Assembly: GCF_014648915.1 (NCBI RefSeq)
Contig: NZ_BMSA01000011.1
Location: forward strand, 209,224-273,223
DNA length: 64,000 nucleotides
From: Streptomyces phaeofaciens
GTDB taxonomy: Bacteria > Actinomycetota > Actinomycetes > Streptomycetales > Streptomycetaceae
Direction of reading: 5' to 3'
The notes beneath the pieces are model-generated. The model searched no databases and was not told where the DNA came from. It saw only the letters and a program-made list of their open reading frames with translations. The position numbers were made by a program, and so were the translations under genes. This document shows positions 33,557 to 41,774 of the stretch, piece by piece (position 1 is the first letter of the stretch; each line of letters begins with the position of its first letter).

Positions 33557-34339
33557 GTGTTGCCCAACTCCGCCGAAGAACTGCTCGCCGACGTCACCGT
33601 CGGCCGCCACCCCGATTACGGCATCGTCGCCGCGAACCCCAAGAACCTCCCCGCCGGCACCTGGATGCTGGAACGGCTCGACTTCCGCCCCGTCCCGGGC
33701 GAGCCCACCCTGTACGCCCTGACCGACCAGCAGCGTGACGGGCAGGGCCGCGCAACCCGGGCCGTCGAGCTGCTGCGCAACGCCGACTTCCGGGTCGATG
33801 CGGACGCCGTGTTCGAGCCCTCCCTCGCACCCGGCGCAGGCCCTGCCCCGAGCCGAGTCCCGCTCGGCGAGCCCGAGGTCGCCTTCGCCGAGCATCCGCA
33901 GCTCGGCATCGTCGCGGCCCTCGACGATCGCGCCTCCGGAATCACCGGACTCGCCCTTCTCGACCACGGCTGGCGGCACGACCCCCGCCTGGACATCTAC
34001 ACGCTGCCCGCCTCCACCGGCCGGGACGAGGCCCTGAGGAAGGTCGCCGGCGCCACGCTGAATCTGTACCGCTCGGATGTCCGGGTCGCGGTGCACCCTC
34101 GTCTCGCCCAGGAGGTCGCGAACCGTCGCGCCGCCCCCGCGCCGCACCCGTCCCCAGACCGCGACCGCGACCGCGACCAGCGTGCCGGCGCCCACCGTTC
34201 TCCGATCAGCGCCGCCGCGCTCGCCTCCAGCCCAGCCGTCGCCGGCCTCCCGGGTAAGCGACCAGTGGCCGCCCCCGCCATCCCCGTCACGGCGGCCCAA
34301 CCTGTCGATCCGCGCATCGCCTTCTCCCGCAACCGCTGA
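33557..34339 (+). CDS. hypothetical protein with two similar beta-alpha modules
   Basis: A 260-residue protein with GTG start. Two halves look related: VTVGRHPDYGIVAANPKNLP with AVELLRNADFRVDADAVFEP, and VAFAEHPQLGIVAALDDRAS with ATLNLYRSDVRVAVHPRLAQ. This points to an internal duplication (about residues 10-80 and 105-185). A disordered tail includes an alternating Asp-Arg run (DRDRDRD) and ends IAFSRNR. No known family is recognised. It lies just upstream of the intron-interrupted gene. Confidence 0.62.
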   Translation: MLPNSAEELLADVTVGRHPDYGIVAANPKNLPAGTWMLERLDFRPVPGEPTLYALTDQQRDGQGRATRAVELLRNADFRVDADAVFEPSLAPGAGPAPSRVPLGEPEVAFAEHPQLGIVAALDDRASGITGLALLDHGWRHDPRLDIYTLPASTGRDEALRKVAGATLNLYRSDVRVAVHPRLAQEVANRRAAPAPHPSPDRDRDRDQRAGAHRSPISAAALASSPAVAGLPGKRPVAAPAIPVTAAQPVDPRIAFSRNR

Positions 34340-34365
34340 CCCAACTCCCCTAAGGAATATGCCCC

Positions 34366-34753
34366 ATGGCTGTGAAGACCATCTGGCCGATCGATCACTC
34401 CTGCGGCCATCACTCCGACCGTGACCTGTCCGGTCGGCCGGCCGACCGTCGCGCGGGCTTCGCCGAGTGGCTCGCCACACAGGAGTGCACCGCCTGCTGG
34501 CGTGCCTCCAAGGAGGCCAACGAGCAGGACAAGGCAGCCTGGCTGGAGACCAAGCGGGCTGAGGAGCATGCCGCGTCCGAAGCCTGGTCGCAGCAGTACC
34601 GGATGCCTCCGCTGGAGGGAACCGAGCGGGCCGTCTCCTGGGGTGTGCACTGCCGTCACCAGATCCTGGCCGCCGCCTACACCGCCCTGGTCGCCGAAGA
34701 CGACACCAGCGAGGTCGGCTGCGAGGCCATCGAGGAGTCCGCACGCACGATCA
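34366..34753 (+). pseudogene. conserved transfer-region gene, 5' part, interrupted by a group II intron
   Basis: First 129 codons plus one base of a gene for a ~165-residue cytoplasmic protein starting MAVKTIWPIDHSCGHHSDRD, with a C-x2-C pair (ECTACW) and helical middle. A short spacer after the previous gene and gaat before ATG support the start. Joining base 34753 to 36924 restores one open frame with the junction reading ARTI-T-RAGWWIDQR. The interruption is therefore a precise insertion of 2,170 bp. The intron lies on the opposite strand and so cannot splice from this mRNA. The gene is probably inactive unless the truncated reading suffices. Confidence 0.75.
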
Positions 34754-34817
34754 GTGGAGTCGGCCGAGGGCGCGGTACTGGCGTCTCCACCAGCCCGTTT
34801 CCCTCGGCCGCTCGCCC

Positions 34818-34851
34818 GAACCGGACGTGCGAGTCTCCCCGCATCCGGCTC
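34818..34851 (-). ncRNA. group II intron catalytic domain V
   Basis: A 34 nt hairpin on the minus strand starting GAGCCGGATGCGGGGAG and ending CACGTCCGGTTC. It matches the domain V pattern: GAGC-type base, bulge, GRGA-like tetraloop, and a closing stem ending GGTTC. It lies 16 bp after the maturase stop, as expected. Confidence 0.88.
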
Positions 34852-34866
34852 TCCACGAGTCCCGCA

Positions 34867-36336
34867 TCAGCTGATGCCGGTCTCCAGTCGCAGAGCCCAC
34901 GGAGTGGGAATCGTGTTGCCTCGGTACCGGTAGCGAGTAATCGCTGTCCAGCCTGGAGGTCTGATCTCCACTCCGTCCGCCTCCGGCCACCACTTCCCAC
35001 CGGGGTAGTAGCGCCGAAGGATCCACTTCTTGCTTCGCTTCGGATGCTTCTTCACCAGCCAAGCCAGGGTCCGCCACCACAGGAAGTGGTCGAGGTCCTG
35101 GAAGGCTGCCTTGGAGGCACCGTGCCGGAAGTAGAGAGCCCACCCGCGGGTGATTCTGTTCAGTTGCCGGAACAGTTCGTCCGCGGTCTGGTTCGGGACG
35201 TGTCGTGTGGCCTCTTTGACCTTGCGCTTGACCGTCGCGCGCGACTTCCGTGACGGGTAGCTGTAGATCAAGTGCCGGTCGCTTCCCCATTGCTGGTGCC
35301 GTTGGATACGGAATCCAAGGAAGTCGAACCCCTCGTCGATGTGCACCACATGTGTCTTGTCCGGCGCGAGCCGAAGCCCGACCCGACTCAAGACCCCGCC
35401 CACCTCGGTGAACAGGCACAGTGCCTGCTCCCGGGTGCCCTTCACCATCACCACGAAGTCGTCGGCATACCGGACCAGCCGGTAGGTCGCGCCTCCGCGC
35501 TGACGGAAACGGGTGCGGGATGCGTTGCTTCCGTGTGCCTGCCAGAGCTCGGTGAAGTGCTCATCGAGAACCGACAGGGCTACGTTGGCCAGCAGCGGCG
35601 AGAGGATGCCGCCCTGGGGAGTGCCGGTGGACGTGTCCCGGATGACGTTCAGTTCGTCCAGCAGACCCGCCTTGAGGAACGCTTTGACCAGGCTCAGGAC
35701 GCGCCTGTCCGCGATGCGTCGCCGCACCAGCTCCATCAGAGCGGTGTGGTCGATCTCGTCGAAGCAGGCCGCGATGTCGCCCTCGAACACCCAGGTGTAG
35801 CTGCGGGGGTTCGTGGCGTAGTTGCGGATCTCCTCGATCGCGTCCTGAGCCCGACGTTCCGGGCGGAATCCGTAGCTGCACGGCTGGAAGTCGGCCTCCA
35901 GGATCGGTTCCAGTACCAGCTTCAAGGCCGCCTGCACGACGCGGTCACGGACCGTGGGGATGCCCAGGCGACGGAGCTTCCCGTTCGCCTTGGGGATCAA
36001 CCGCTCCTTGACCGGAAGCGGCTGGAACGTACGGGCTTTCACATCTGCCCGCAGTTCCTCCAGCAGTCCTGCCGCGCCGTGCGCGCTGCGCTCGATCCCG
36101 TGGACGGTGCGACCGTCCACTCCCGCGCTGCGTGCGCCCTTGTTCTCCCGGACCCGTTCCCACGCCACTGCGAGGAAGGCCGGGTCCACCACGAGGTTGA
36201 ACAGATCACCGAACCGGCGACCAGGATCGGCCACCGCCCAATGGTGCAGTTTCGTCTGAATCTCCAGTACCCGCTGCTGGGCCCGAAGCGGGCTCAGCAG
36301 CATGGCGCCGATGTTCACCGGCGCGTCTTCTGGCAT
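34867..36336 (-). CDS. ltrA: group II intron reverse transcriptase/maturase
   Basis: A 489-residue RT/maturase. RT blocks are in order: PLPVKERLIPKANGKLRRLG, SYGFRPERRAQDAIEEI near 165, STGTPQGGILSPLLANVAL near 245, and the catalytic YADDFVVMV near 295. These are followed by the GIIM maturase domain (FDFLGFRIQR; TADELFRQLNRITRGWALYF). The C-terminus (PGGKWWPEADGVEIRPPGWT) lacks a full HNH endonuclease, which suggests retrohoming without second-strand cleavage. ATG 36336 follows GGAAGGACTGTC. The protein assists splicing and reverse-splices the intron into DNA. Confidence 0.95.
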   Translation of the reverse strand: MPEDAPVNIGAMLLSPLRAQQRVLEIQTKLHHWAVADPGRRFGDLFNLVVDPAFLAVAWERVRENKGARSAGVDGRTVHGIERSAHGAAGLLEELRADVKARTFQPLPVKERLIPKANGKLRRLGIPTVRDRVVQAALKLVLEPILEADFQPCSYGFRPERRAQDAIEEIRNYATNPRSYTWVFEGDIAACFDEIDHTALMELVRRRIADRRVLSLVKAFLKAGLLDELNVIRDTSTGTPQGGILSPLLANVALSVLDEHFTELWQAHGSNASRTRFRQRGGATYRLVRYADDFVVMVKGTREQALCLFTEVGGVLSRVGLRLAPDKTHVVHIDEGFDFLGFRIQRHQQWGSDRHLIYSYPSRKSRATVKRKVKEATRHVPNQTADELFRQLNRITRGWALYFRHGASKAAFQDLDHFLWWRTLAWLVKKHPKRSKKWILRRYYPGGKWWPEADGVEIRPPGWTAITRYRYRGNTIPTPWALRLETGIS

Positions 36337-36923
36337 GACAGTCCTTCCGCTGCTCGACTCGCTGCCGCCCTTCGCCCTGTGACCGGCTTTCCCGGCCTCC
36401 GACTACTACGGCGGCTCCGCCCCGCATCCGGTCCGTCAGCCGACGGTGGGCCTATCCCGCCTCCGCTGGATGCGGACTGCTGGCGGGAGAACCGGTGCGG
36501 TTCCCGTGTTCACTTGCTGCCGATCGACGGGTTAGGTGCCCAGCTTTGCCCCGGAGGCCCCCGCGCGTACGCCGCAGTTCTTCCGCGTGGGCTGCCCGGT
36601 CGCGATGGCTTCGCGCCGGGCGGACGTCATCTCCACGCTCTAGATGACAGCGCACCCCAACGCCGGCCCAGATCCACCAGGTTTCGAGCCGGCTCCACCT
36701 AACGAGGGTTCAAGCACTGGTTCCTCGCGTACACCCTCCCGTCTCGCTCGCCGGACCTGGACTGTCTGGCAGTGCCAGCCCATCCCGGCTTTGTCAGGGC
36801 TGCTTCCCACCCTCCCCGGCACCTCCCGGGTCAGGCTGCCCTCAGCTTCACCAGACCGCTGCGACGGTCCGGAGATGAAGGTCTTGCACCTCCATTCGGA
36901 ACAACAAGCGCCTCACGGCGCAC

Positions 36924-37033
36924 CCCGCGCCGGCTGGTGGATCGACCAGCGCTCCTCCGAGCCCGAAGACCTCCCCGAGCTAATCCAGGCTGCCACCGAC
37001 GCCGACCGCCCCACCGAGAACCCCTACTTCTAG
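36924..37033 (+). pseudogene. conserved transfer-region gene, 3' part after the intron
   Basis: Last 36 codons of the gene whose 5' part ends at 34753. It starts with the two bases completing a Thr codon and reads RAGWWIDQRSSEPEDLPELI through to RPTENPYF and TAG. It has no ribosome site of its own, and frame matching across the intron is exact. Confidence 0.75.
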
Positions 37034-37127
37034 CCGTCCGGTGCCCCGCTGCGACGGGGCACCGGTCTCTCGCTTCCCATCGCCCAAGGGAGGCCCCAGC
37101 GCGGCTCGCGGTCTCTATCAGCGATCC

Positions 37128-37161
37128 CCGGCCGGGTCAAATCACGGATTCTACGGATCCT
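37128..37161 (+). promoter_or_regulatory. 34 bp promoter-like element, copy 1
   Basis: Starts CCGGCCGGGTCAAATCACGG and ends GGATCCT. It is 29/34 identical to 48767-48800, and both copies end exactly 40 bp before a start codon (37201 and 48840). The conserved distance implies a shared promoter or operator for the transcription units of the element. No housekeeping -35/-10 pair is obvious. Confidence 0.6.
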
Positions 37162-37200
37162 CTCCCCTGTCGATCCGATTCCCCACGCCCAGGAGCCCGT

Positions 37201-37944
37201 GTGCCCACCCCTTCGATCACCATCTCCTCCGAGTTCAGCGGCAGCGTCGTGGCCAGGGGTGCCGCCGACGACCTGTCCGCGATGCTCCTCAAGCACGCCG
37301 GCTTCCAGCAGATCCAGGACTGGCACGGTCGGCGCCACCGGCTTCCCACCACCATGCCGGTCGCAGACCAGGTCGCCATCGCCAGCCACGCCGCCGACAT
37401 GCTCCGCGCCGCCCGCTACGGCGTCGATCTCGCCCCCTCCCTGGGCAAGGCCCGGATGAGCCCCCCGGCGAACCCCCTTGAGCCCTACGCCGCTGGCGCC
37501 GCACTTCTCCAGATCACGGACGAGATCAGGTCGGCCAAGAACGGCGAGGGCCTTCGGCGAGCCGTCGACCAGCTCCTCCACCCCGAGCACGGAGTCCTGG
37601 AGCGCATCCGGGAAGCACTGGAGGCCGCCGGCGAGCACATCAACGACCTCGACGACGAGGCGTACCGGCTGGCCGACCGGTTCGGTTTCGCTGCGGACTT
37701 CGTCGTCTCGGCACAGTCGGAACTCGTCGACTCGGAGGACGATCTGCGTCGTGTCGGCGGACCGTCCCGGTCCGAGGCCGAGTCGGCGTCGCGCTCCTCG
37801 AACCCGTCCGCCTCCCGGAGCGCGGCGCTGGCCGTCTCGCCCGTGGTGGCCAAGGCCGACGTCGCCACCGTGGCCTTCGGTAACGATGTCGCGGAACCCC
37901 GCCCGTCCGCCCGTCCGTCGCACCTCTCCGGCCCCCGGCGGTAA
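37201..37944 (+). CDS. hypothetical protein, start of a second transfer-region unit
   Basis: A 247-residue protein with GTG start after AGGAGccc, 40 bp downstream of the repeated promoter-like element. An N-terminal alpha/beta region (ITISSEFSGSVVARGAADDL) precedes a long helical segment with coiled-coil character (LLQITDEIRSAKNGEGLRRA; VLERIREALEAAGEHINDLD). The Ser/Ala/Pro tail ends HLSGPRR. The longer in-frame reading that starts at 36772 crosses the intron edge and is not used. No family is recognised. Confidence 0.68.
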   Translation: MPTPSITISSEFSGSVVARGAADDLSAMLLKHAGFQQIQDWHGRRHRLPTTMPVADQVAIASHAADMLRAARYGVDLAPSLGKARMSPPANPLEPYAAGAALLQITDEIRSAKNGEGLRRAVDQLLHPEHGVLERIREALEAAGEHINDLDDEAYRLADRFGFAADFVVSAQSELVDSEDDLRRVGGPSRSEAESASRSSNPSASRSAALAVSPVVAKADVATVAFGNDVAEPRPSARPSHLSGPRR

Positions 37945-37949
37945 TCGGG

Positions 37950-39212
37950 ATGCTCTCTTCCGCCGCGTCCTCCGCCGGTCTGTCTCGTGCGTATCTCATG
38001 CGGGCGGCCGACGCCCTGGCCAGTGCGACGGCCACCTACGCGATCCCGCTCCTGGTCCTGGTCACCACCGGTTCAACCGCCTTGACGGGTCTGGCCTTTC
38101 TCCTGGAGTGGGTGCCTCGGCTGGGTGCCTTCGCCTTCTCCGGCTCGCTGGTCGACCGGTGGGGTGCCGGTCTCGTCTTTCGGATGTCGAACCTGGTGCG
38201 CGCCACCGTGGTCGCGCTGGTCGGCGGCCTTCTGTTCGCCCTGCCGAGCGCGGGGGCGGTGACGACCGGTGTCGTGCTGGTCTTCGGCGCGGTCTCGGGC
38301 CTGCTCGCGGAGGTCTCCTTCGTCGCGGTGGAGACGCTGGGTGCGGAGACGAGCCGCCGGATGGGTGGGCAGGCCCACCGCGTGCAGGCCGTACAGACCG
38401 GCATCGACCAGGGTGCGGTGCTCGTCGGCCCGCTCCTGGGAGGCGTGCTGCTGCTGCTGTCGCCCGTCGTGCTGCTGGCCGTCGTCGCATTGCTGGCCAT
38501 GATCGCCGCCGTGAGCTCATCGGGGGACGTGAACGGGGCGGAGCGCAGTGCGGTGTCCAGCCGTCTGCGGACCGGGTGGGCGACGTTCCGCCGTACGCCG
38601 GCGCTCGTCTGGCTGATCGGTGGGCTCGCTGCCTCCAACCTGGCCACGGGGTTGCTGCAGGCTGCCGCCCCGATCACGGTCGTCCGCCACTTCCACGCCT
38701 CGACCGCGGCCGTGGGGGCGGTATGGAGTGCTGCGGCCGTGGCCTCCCTGGTCGCCGTGTGGGGCAGCCGCCGTGCGATCGACCGCTTCGGCATCTGGTG
38801 GGTCGGCGTGGTGTCGGCCGCCGCCGCCACGGTGGCGTGCCTGGCGACCGCGCTGGCGCCGTCCTTCGCCGTGTACACGGTGACGGTGGCGGTGGTCATG
38901 GCGGGCGAGGGCGTCATGGTCGTCGTCCTGCGCACGCTGCGTTCCCGGCTCATCCCGGCCCAGGCGTATGGCTCCACGCTCGCGGTGACGATGATCCTGG
39001 TGCTGCTGCCGCTTCCGCTGGCCGACGCCCTGGTCGCGGTCGTCCCCGCCTCCGGCCTGCCGCACCTGCTCCTCGGCTGCGCCGCCGTTCAGGGCCTGGC
39101 ACTGACTGCGTGCTTCGCCGGCCTGCGCCGGCACCAGGACGCCTGCGAACCGCCCCGCCCAACGGCCCCGGCGCATCGCGAGGAGACCTCCTCCCCCGTG
39201 GGCGTCCTGTGA
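37950..39212 (+). CDS. MFS transporter
   Basis: A 420-residue major facilitator protein with about 12 hydrophobic helices and the inter-helix motif A-like GSLVDRWGAGLVFRM (near residues 64-78) and WGSRRAIDRFGIWWVGV in the second half. It lies 5 bp after the preceding gene and 75 bp before the ATP-grasp ligase. A drug/peptide exporter of the EntS-like type is likely. It is not a conjugation component; together with the ligase it looks like a small biosynthesis/export cargo. Substrate unknown. Confidence 0.88.
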   Translation: MLSSAASSAGLSRAYLMRAADALASATATYAIPLLVLVTTGSTALTGLAFLLEWVPRLGAFAFSGSLVDRWGAGLVFRMSNLVRATVVALVGGLLFALPSAGAVTTGVVLVFGAVSGLLAEVSFVAVETLGAETSRRMGGQAHRVQAVQTGIDQGAVLVGPLLGGVLLLLSPVVLLAVVALLAMIAAVSSSGDVNGAERSAVSSRLRTGWATFRRTPALVWLIGGLAASNLATGLLQAAAPITVVRHFHASTAAVGAVWSAAAVASLVAVWGSRRAIDRFGIWWVGVVSAAAATVACLATALAPSFAVYTVTVAVVMAGEGVMVVVLRTLRSRLIPAQAYGSTLAVTMILVLLPLPLADALVAVVPASGLPHLLLGCAAVQGLALTACFAGLRRHQDACEPPRPTAPAHREETSSPVGVL

Positions 39213-39287
39213 CGGGCCGTTGAACGGCCTCGTACACCCTGCTCTTTCCCCTCCCCCTTTTCCCCTGACAGCCCTTAGGAGGCTCCC

Positions 39288-40520
39288 GTGCCCCGTTCCG
39301 CCCGTCCGCTTCTGATCATCGTCGGCGGCACCGATGCGGCATACCGCGGCTACTGCGTCGAGCGGGCCGCCGCCGCGTACCCGATCGCTCTGATCGACAC
39401 CAAGCCGCCGTCCGAGCCGGGGTACCCGGTGGTCGACCACGAGGTCGTCGACACCCGCGATCCGCAGGCCGTGGTCGCCGCCGGCCTGGCGCTCGCCGGC
39501 CGCCATCTTGTCGCGGGCGTGGTGACCTGGGACGAGTACGCGCTCGTGCCAGCCGCCGAACTCGCCGCCCGCCTCGGGGTTCCCGGCAACAGCCCGCAGG
39601 CGATGACCGCCTGCCGGGACAAGGCGACCAGCCGCCGCCTGTTCGCCGAGCACGGCGTTCCCTCGGCGATCTCCACCCGGGTCGACACCCTCGCCGAGGC
39701 GACGCTCGCCGCGCGTCTGACCGGCTTCCCGGTCGTGCTCAAGCCCTCCTCCCACGCCGCCAGCATCGGCGTGGTCCGCGTCGACCGCGCGGAAGACCTC
39801 CCTTCCGCCTGGGAGTTCACCGCGTCCGGGGCCGGTGAACAGGGCCCCGAGGGCAGCGGGGTGCTGGTCGAGGAGTACCTGTCCGGGCCGGAGATATCGG
39901 TGGAGTGCGTCACGCGGAACGGTGTCACCACCGCGCTGGCCGTGACCCGCAAGGAGGTCGGCTTCGCCCCGTACTTCGAGGAAGTCGGCCACGTCGTGGA
40001 CGCGGGCGACCCGCTCCTGGACGAGGTCGCCCCCGTCGCCGCCCAGGCCGTCCGCGCCCTGGGGATCACCGCAGGCGTGCAGCACGTCGAGATCCGCCTC
40101 ACCTCGTCCGGTCCACGGATCATCGAGGTCAACGCGCGGATCGGCGGCGATCTGATCGGCGAGCTGGTCCGCCTGGCCACCGGTCTCGACCTGCCCCGGA
40201 TCGCGGCCGACGTCGCCTGCGGGAACGAGCCCGACCTGGCGCGCACGACGCACTCCACCGCCGCGATCGAAATCCTCTACCCGCCGGCCAGCGGGACCCT
40301 CTCCGCCCGAAGCCTTCAGGCCGCCCCGGGCCCGGAGTATCCGTGGCTGCACCAGGTGACCTGGTTCCGCGAGGCCGGCGAGCGAGTCGTGCTGCCGCCG
40401 GCGGGCGACCTCGACACGAGCCGGGTCGGATTCCTCGTCGTCACCGCCGACAGTCCCACCGCCGCGCGCAAGCGTCTCGCGTCCCTCGGCGACGGCCTGG
40501 TCCTGTCGGTCGCGCCGTGA
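39288..40520 (+). CDS. ATP-grasp domain ligase
   Basis: A 410-residue ATP-grasp enzyme of the kind that forms amide or peptide bonds through acyl-phosphate. After an N-terminal Rossmann-like region (LIIVGGTDAAYRGYCVERAA), it shows DKATSRRLFAEHGVPSA, the ATP-binding FPVVLKPSSHAASIGVVRV (~145-165), VLVEEYLSGPEISVECV, and metal-binding IEVNARIGGDLI near 280-292. GTG 39288 has AGGAGG six bases upstream. Pairing with the MFS gene suggests that an unusual dipeptide or modified amino acid is made and exported. Substrates cannot be told from sequence. Confidence 0.88.
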   Translation: MPRSARPLLIIVGGTDAAYRGYCVERAAAAYPIALIDTKPPSEPGYPVVDHEVVDTRDPQAVVAAGLALAGRHLVAGVVTWDEYALVPAAELAARLGVPGNSPQAMTACRDKATSRRLFAEHGVPSAISTRVDTLAEATLAARLTGFPVVLKPSSHAASIGVVRVDRAEDLPSAWEFTASGAGEQGPEGSGVLVEEYLSGPEISVECVTRNGVTTALAVTRKEVGFAPYFEEVGHVVDAGDPLLDEVAPVAAQAVRALGITAGVQHVEIRLTSSGPRIIEVNARIGGDLIGELVRLATGLDLPRIAADVACGNEPDLARTTHSTAAIEILYPPASGTLSARSLQAAPGPEYPWLHQVTWFREAGERVVLPPAGDLDTSRVGFLVVTADSPTAARKRLASLGDGLVLSVAP

Positions 40521-40620
40521 CCCGGCCGCCGCGTTCCTCCGCCACGAGACCGGACTCGTCTCCTCGGGTGGGAGCACGTGCTCCCACCCGGCCCGTCAGC
40601 ACCACCCTTCAGGAGGACCC

Positions 40621-41679
40621 GTGCCCGAGTACTACTCCAGCATCGGCGAGGCCATCGGCGCCGCGATGCAGCACAACATCCGGCTCGCCCACAGCGGCCG
40701 GAGGCCCATCGACGATCCGCCCCTTCAGGCCCGTCGTCTCCCGTCGGCCGCCGCCGACCCCTACTCCGTGCCGGGGATGATCGCCCGGCTCACCGAGGAC
40801 GCCTCGCCCGACGAGGTGGCCGGGATCATCGAAGAGGTCAACGGCGCGCTCGTCGGTGCTCTGCCCCAACTGACCGAACTCGTCGCCGCTGCGGCCGACT
40901 GGGTCCGCGTCCGCCTGGCCTTCGACGACCCGCACCACAACCCCGCCATGGAGACCTGGACCCGGCTGGCCGCCGCCCACGGCCTACTCGAAGATGTACG
41001 GGAACAGCTGGAGGCCGCGGAAGACGGCGTCGCCGCGTGCCCGGCCGAGCGCACCGATCCCCGGCACCACAAGATGATCAGCGTCCTTCGGACGCGGGAA
41101 CTACTCGACGACGTTCTCGGTGCCGGCCCGGATGCCTCACCTCCCTCCGTCCCGGCCCCGGACCGAGGGCTCTCCCCGAGCACAGCATCGGCGCCGGCAC
41201 CCTCCTCCCCTTCTCTTGCCCCGCCCCGTTCTGCGGAAGGAGCCCCGATGGGCAACTTGGCCGACACCTACGGCACCGACGTCGAGATCTACACCTGGGC
41301 CGACGGCATGGTCTGGGCCGACGGACGCACCGACCTACCCGAATCGGCCCACCGCGTCCTGCGCTCCTGCGGGTTCACCGCCCCGGCCGACCCGGGCAAC
41401 CCCGCCTCCTACAGCCTCGCGTCGCACATCACCGGCCCGGACCGGCAGCTGGCCGCTTCCGCTGCCGCGAGCCAGCTGACCGACCTGGGGCACCGGGTCG
41501 CGATCGACCCGGACCTGGCCGTCGGCTACGTCGGCGAGACCGTCGACACCGACGCCCGGCGCCAGGCCGCCGCCTGCCAGACCTCGCCCGTCGCGGCGAA
41601 GGTCCGCCCCGGCACCAGTACCCCGCCGCCCGCCGCATCGCCTCCGTCCGCGGGCCGCACCTCCCCTCGTTCCCGCTGA
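40621..41679 (+). CDS. hypothetical two-module protein, possible gene fusion
   Basis: A 352-residue protein. Module 1 (1-~170) is helical (GMIARLTEDASPDEVAGIIE; LEDVREQLEAAEDGVA). A Ser/Pro linker leads to module 2, which begins MGNLADTYGTDVEIYTWADG at residue 210. That internal ATG (41248) has GGAAGGAGccccg upstream, a better ribosome site than many in the element. The second half may therefore be a separate protein, and the whole a fusion by loss of a stop. The tail ends AGRTSPRSR. No family is recognised. Confidence 0.65.
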   Translation: MPEYYSSIGEAIGAAMQHNIRLAHSGRRPIDDPPLQARRLPSAAADPYSVPGMIARLTEDASPDEVAGIIEEVNGALVGALPQLTELVAAAADWVRVRLAFDDPHHNPAMETWTRLAAAHGLLEDVREQLEAAEDGVAACPAERTDPRHHKMISVLRTRELLDDVLGAGPDASPPSVPAPDRGLSPSTASAPAPSSPSLAPPRSAEGAPMGNLADTYGTDVEIYTWADGMVWADGRTDLPESAHRVLRSCGFTAPADPGNPASYSLASHITGPDRQLAASAAASQLTDLGHRVAIDPDLAVGYVGETVDTDARRQAAACQTSPVAAKVRPGTSTPPPAASPPSAGRTSPRSR

Positions 41680-41774
41680 AACGTTCCCGCCCAATCCGTA
41701 AGGAGTAGTCCCGTGGCCTGCACGAGAGCCGAGCGCGCCCCGCCCCCGCCCGCTCGCACCCCAAGGAACCGCCC

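Larger units (their letters stand above)
34754..36923 (-). mobile_element. group II intron with maturase, inserted antisense in a transfer gene
   Basis: A complete group II intron of 2,170 bp on the minus strand. The 5' end begins GTGCGCC at 36923, matching the GUGYG consensus, and the 3' end is CTCCAC at 34754. Domain V (34818-34851) and a domain VI stem (34801-34810 with 34761-34770) with an unpaired A seven bases from the end are visible. The reverse transcriptase/maturase lies in domain IV. Domains I-III occupy about 36337-36923. The boundaries are supported by exact restoration of the host gene frame. The orientation is opposite to the host gene. Confidence 0.88.

Noticed and set aside
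36772..37944. A 390-residue frame starting inside the intron
   Set aside because: Its first ~143 codons cross the intron end and the interrupted gene in the wrong frame; the real start is GTG 37201 with a ribosome site.
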